Shown here: one piece after another, positions 5,924 to 5,948 of the stretch | Layout of the letters: every line of letters starts with the position of its first letter | How positions within the stretch are numbered: position 1 is the stretch's first letter | Origin: Gammaproteobacteria bacterium | GTDB lineage: Bacteria; Pseudomonadota; Gammaproteobacteria; HK1 | Length of the DNA stretch: 5,948 nucleotides | Direction of reading: 5' to 3' | NCBI GenBank assembly: GCA_020444775.1 | Contig: JAGRHX010000725.1 | Location: 1 to 5,948 of the forward strand | The notes under the pieces: model-generated | Told to the model about the DNA's origin: nothing | Databases searched by the model: none | Seen by the model: only the letters and a program-made list of their open reading frames with translations | Made by a program: the position numbers and the translations under genes

Positions 5924-5948
5924 TCCATGTCAGGGCCATCCATGTCAG
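5924..5948. repeat. 10-bp direct repeat at the right edge
   Basis: TCCATGTCAG occurs at 5924-5933 and again at 5939-5948, a 15-bp period. The second copy ends exactly at the window edge, so more copies could follow. Only two copies are visible. Confidence 0.6.

Larger units (their letters stand above)
5436..5948. other. 513 bp upstream of ygfB without a supportable gene
   Basis: No frame on either strand gives a protein I recognise. The ygfB promoter should be here on the minus strand, but I see no convincing -35/-10 pair in this GC-rich DNA. The stretch contains three groups of short direct repeats, a long imperfect stem-loop and an inverted repeat, listed separately. On the minus strand a coding-like run ending in YESIEVGNVKRLRSPFP stops at 5559-5561, but it has no start. 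In E. coli the divergent zapA and the 6S RNA gene ssrS lie beyond ygfB. I see no ZapA reading frame here and cannot recognise 6S RNA. A minus-strand frame open from the right edge to a TGA at 5782-5784 (about 54 codons) and a plus-strand frame from about 5879 to the edge are unresolved. Confidence 0.6.

Noticed and set aside
5782..5946. Minus-strand frame open from the right edge, possible end of an upstream gene
   Set aside because: About 54 codons with no recognisable family; the start, if any, is outside the window. Left unresolved rather than annotated.

Overview
The window comes from a GC-rich proteobacterium. The minus-strand gene order ygfB, pepP, ubiH, ubiI is characteristic of Gammaproteobacteria, so a high-GC, non-enteric gammaproteobacterium is the best guess. 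The species cannot be named from this sequence alone.

All recognisable genes lie on the minus strand and are transcribed from right to left. In that order they are: a YgfB/UPF0149 family gene (4752-5435), a 264-bp spacer, the Xaa-Pro aminopeptidase gene pepP (3174-4487), ubiH (1629-3098), ubiI (331-1629) and the first 99 codons of purC (1-298), which runs off the left edge. ubiH and ubiI overlap by one base (TGATG), and ubiI has a strong Shine-Dalgarno sequence. purC starts 32 bp after the ubiI stop. The cluster looks like one operon, except possibly across the ygfB-pepP spacer. The two flavoprotein hydroxylases belong to ubiquinone biosynthesis. PepP is a metallopeptidase that travels with them by conserved linkage. 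purC belongs to de novo purine synthesis and is an addition compared with the E. coli arrangement.

The unusual content is in the non-coding DNA around ygfB. The ygfB-pepP spacer holds 5.75 copies of a perfect 16-bp tandem repeat that is open in all six frames, plus two GC-rich hairpins, one directly abutting the ygfB stop. The roughly 510 bp upstream of ygfB (5436-5948) holds no gene I can support. It does hold a 12/13-bp repeat array, a 14-bp repeat array that interrupts a coding-like stretch, a long imperfect stem-loop, an 8-bp inverted repeat, and a 10-bp direct repeat at the right edge. ygfB itself carries four in-frame 12-bp repeats. The predicted UbiH departs from its family at several FAD-binding positions.

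I found no tRNA, rRNA, CRISPR array, insertion sequence or canonical intrinsic terminator. The best candidates for something new are the pepP-leader repeat array, the structured repeat-rich DNA upstream of ygfB, and the altered UbiH.
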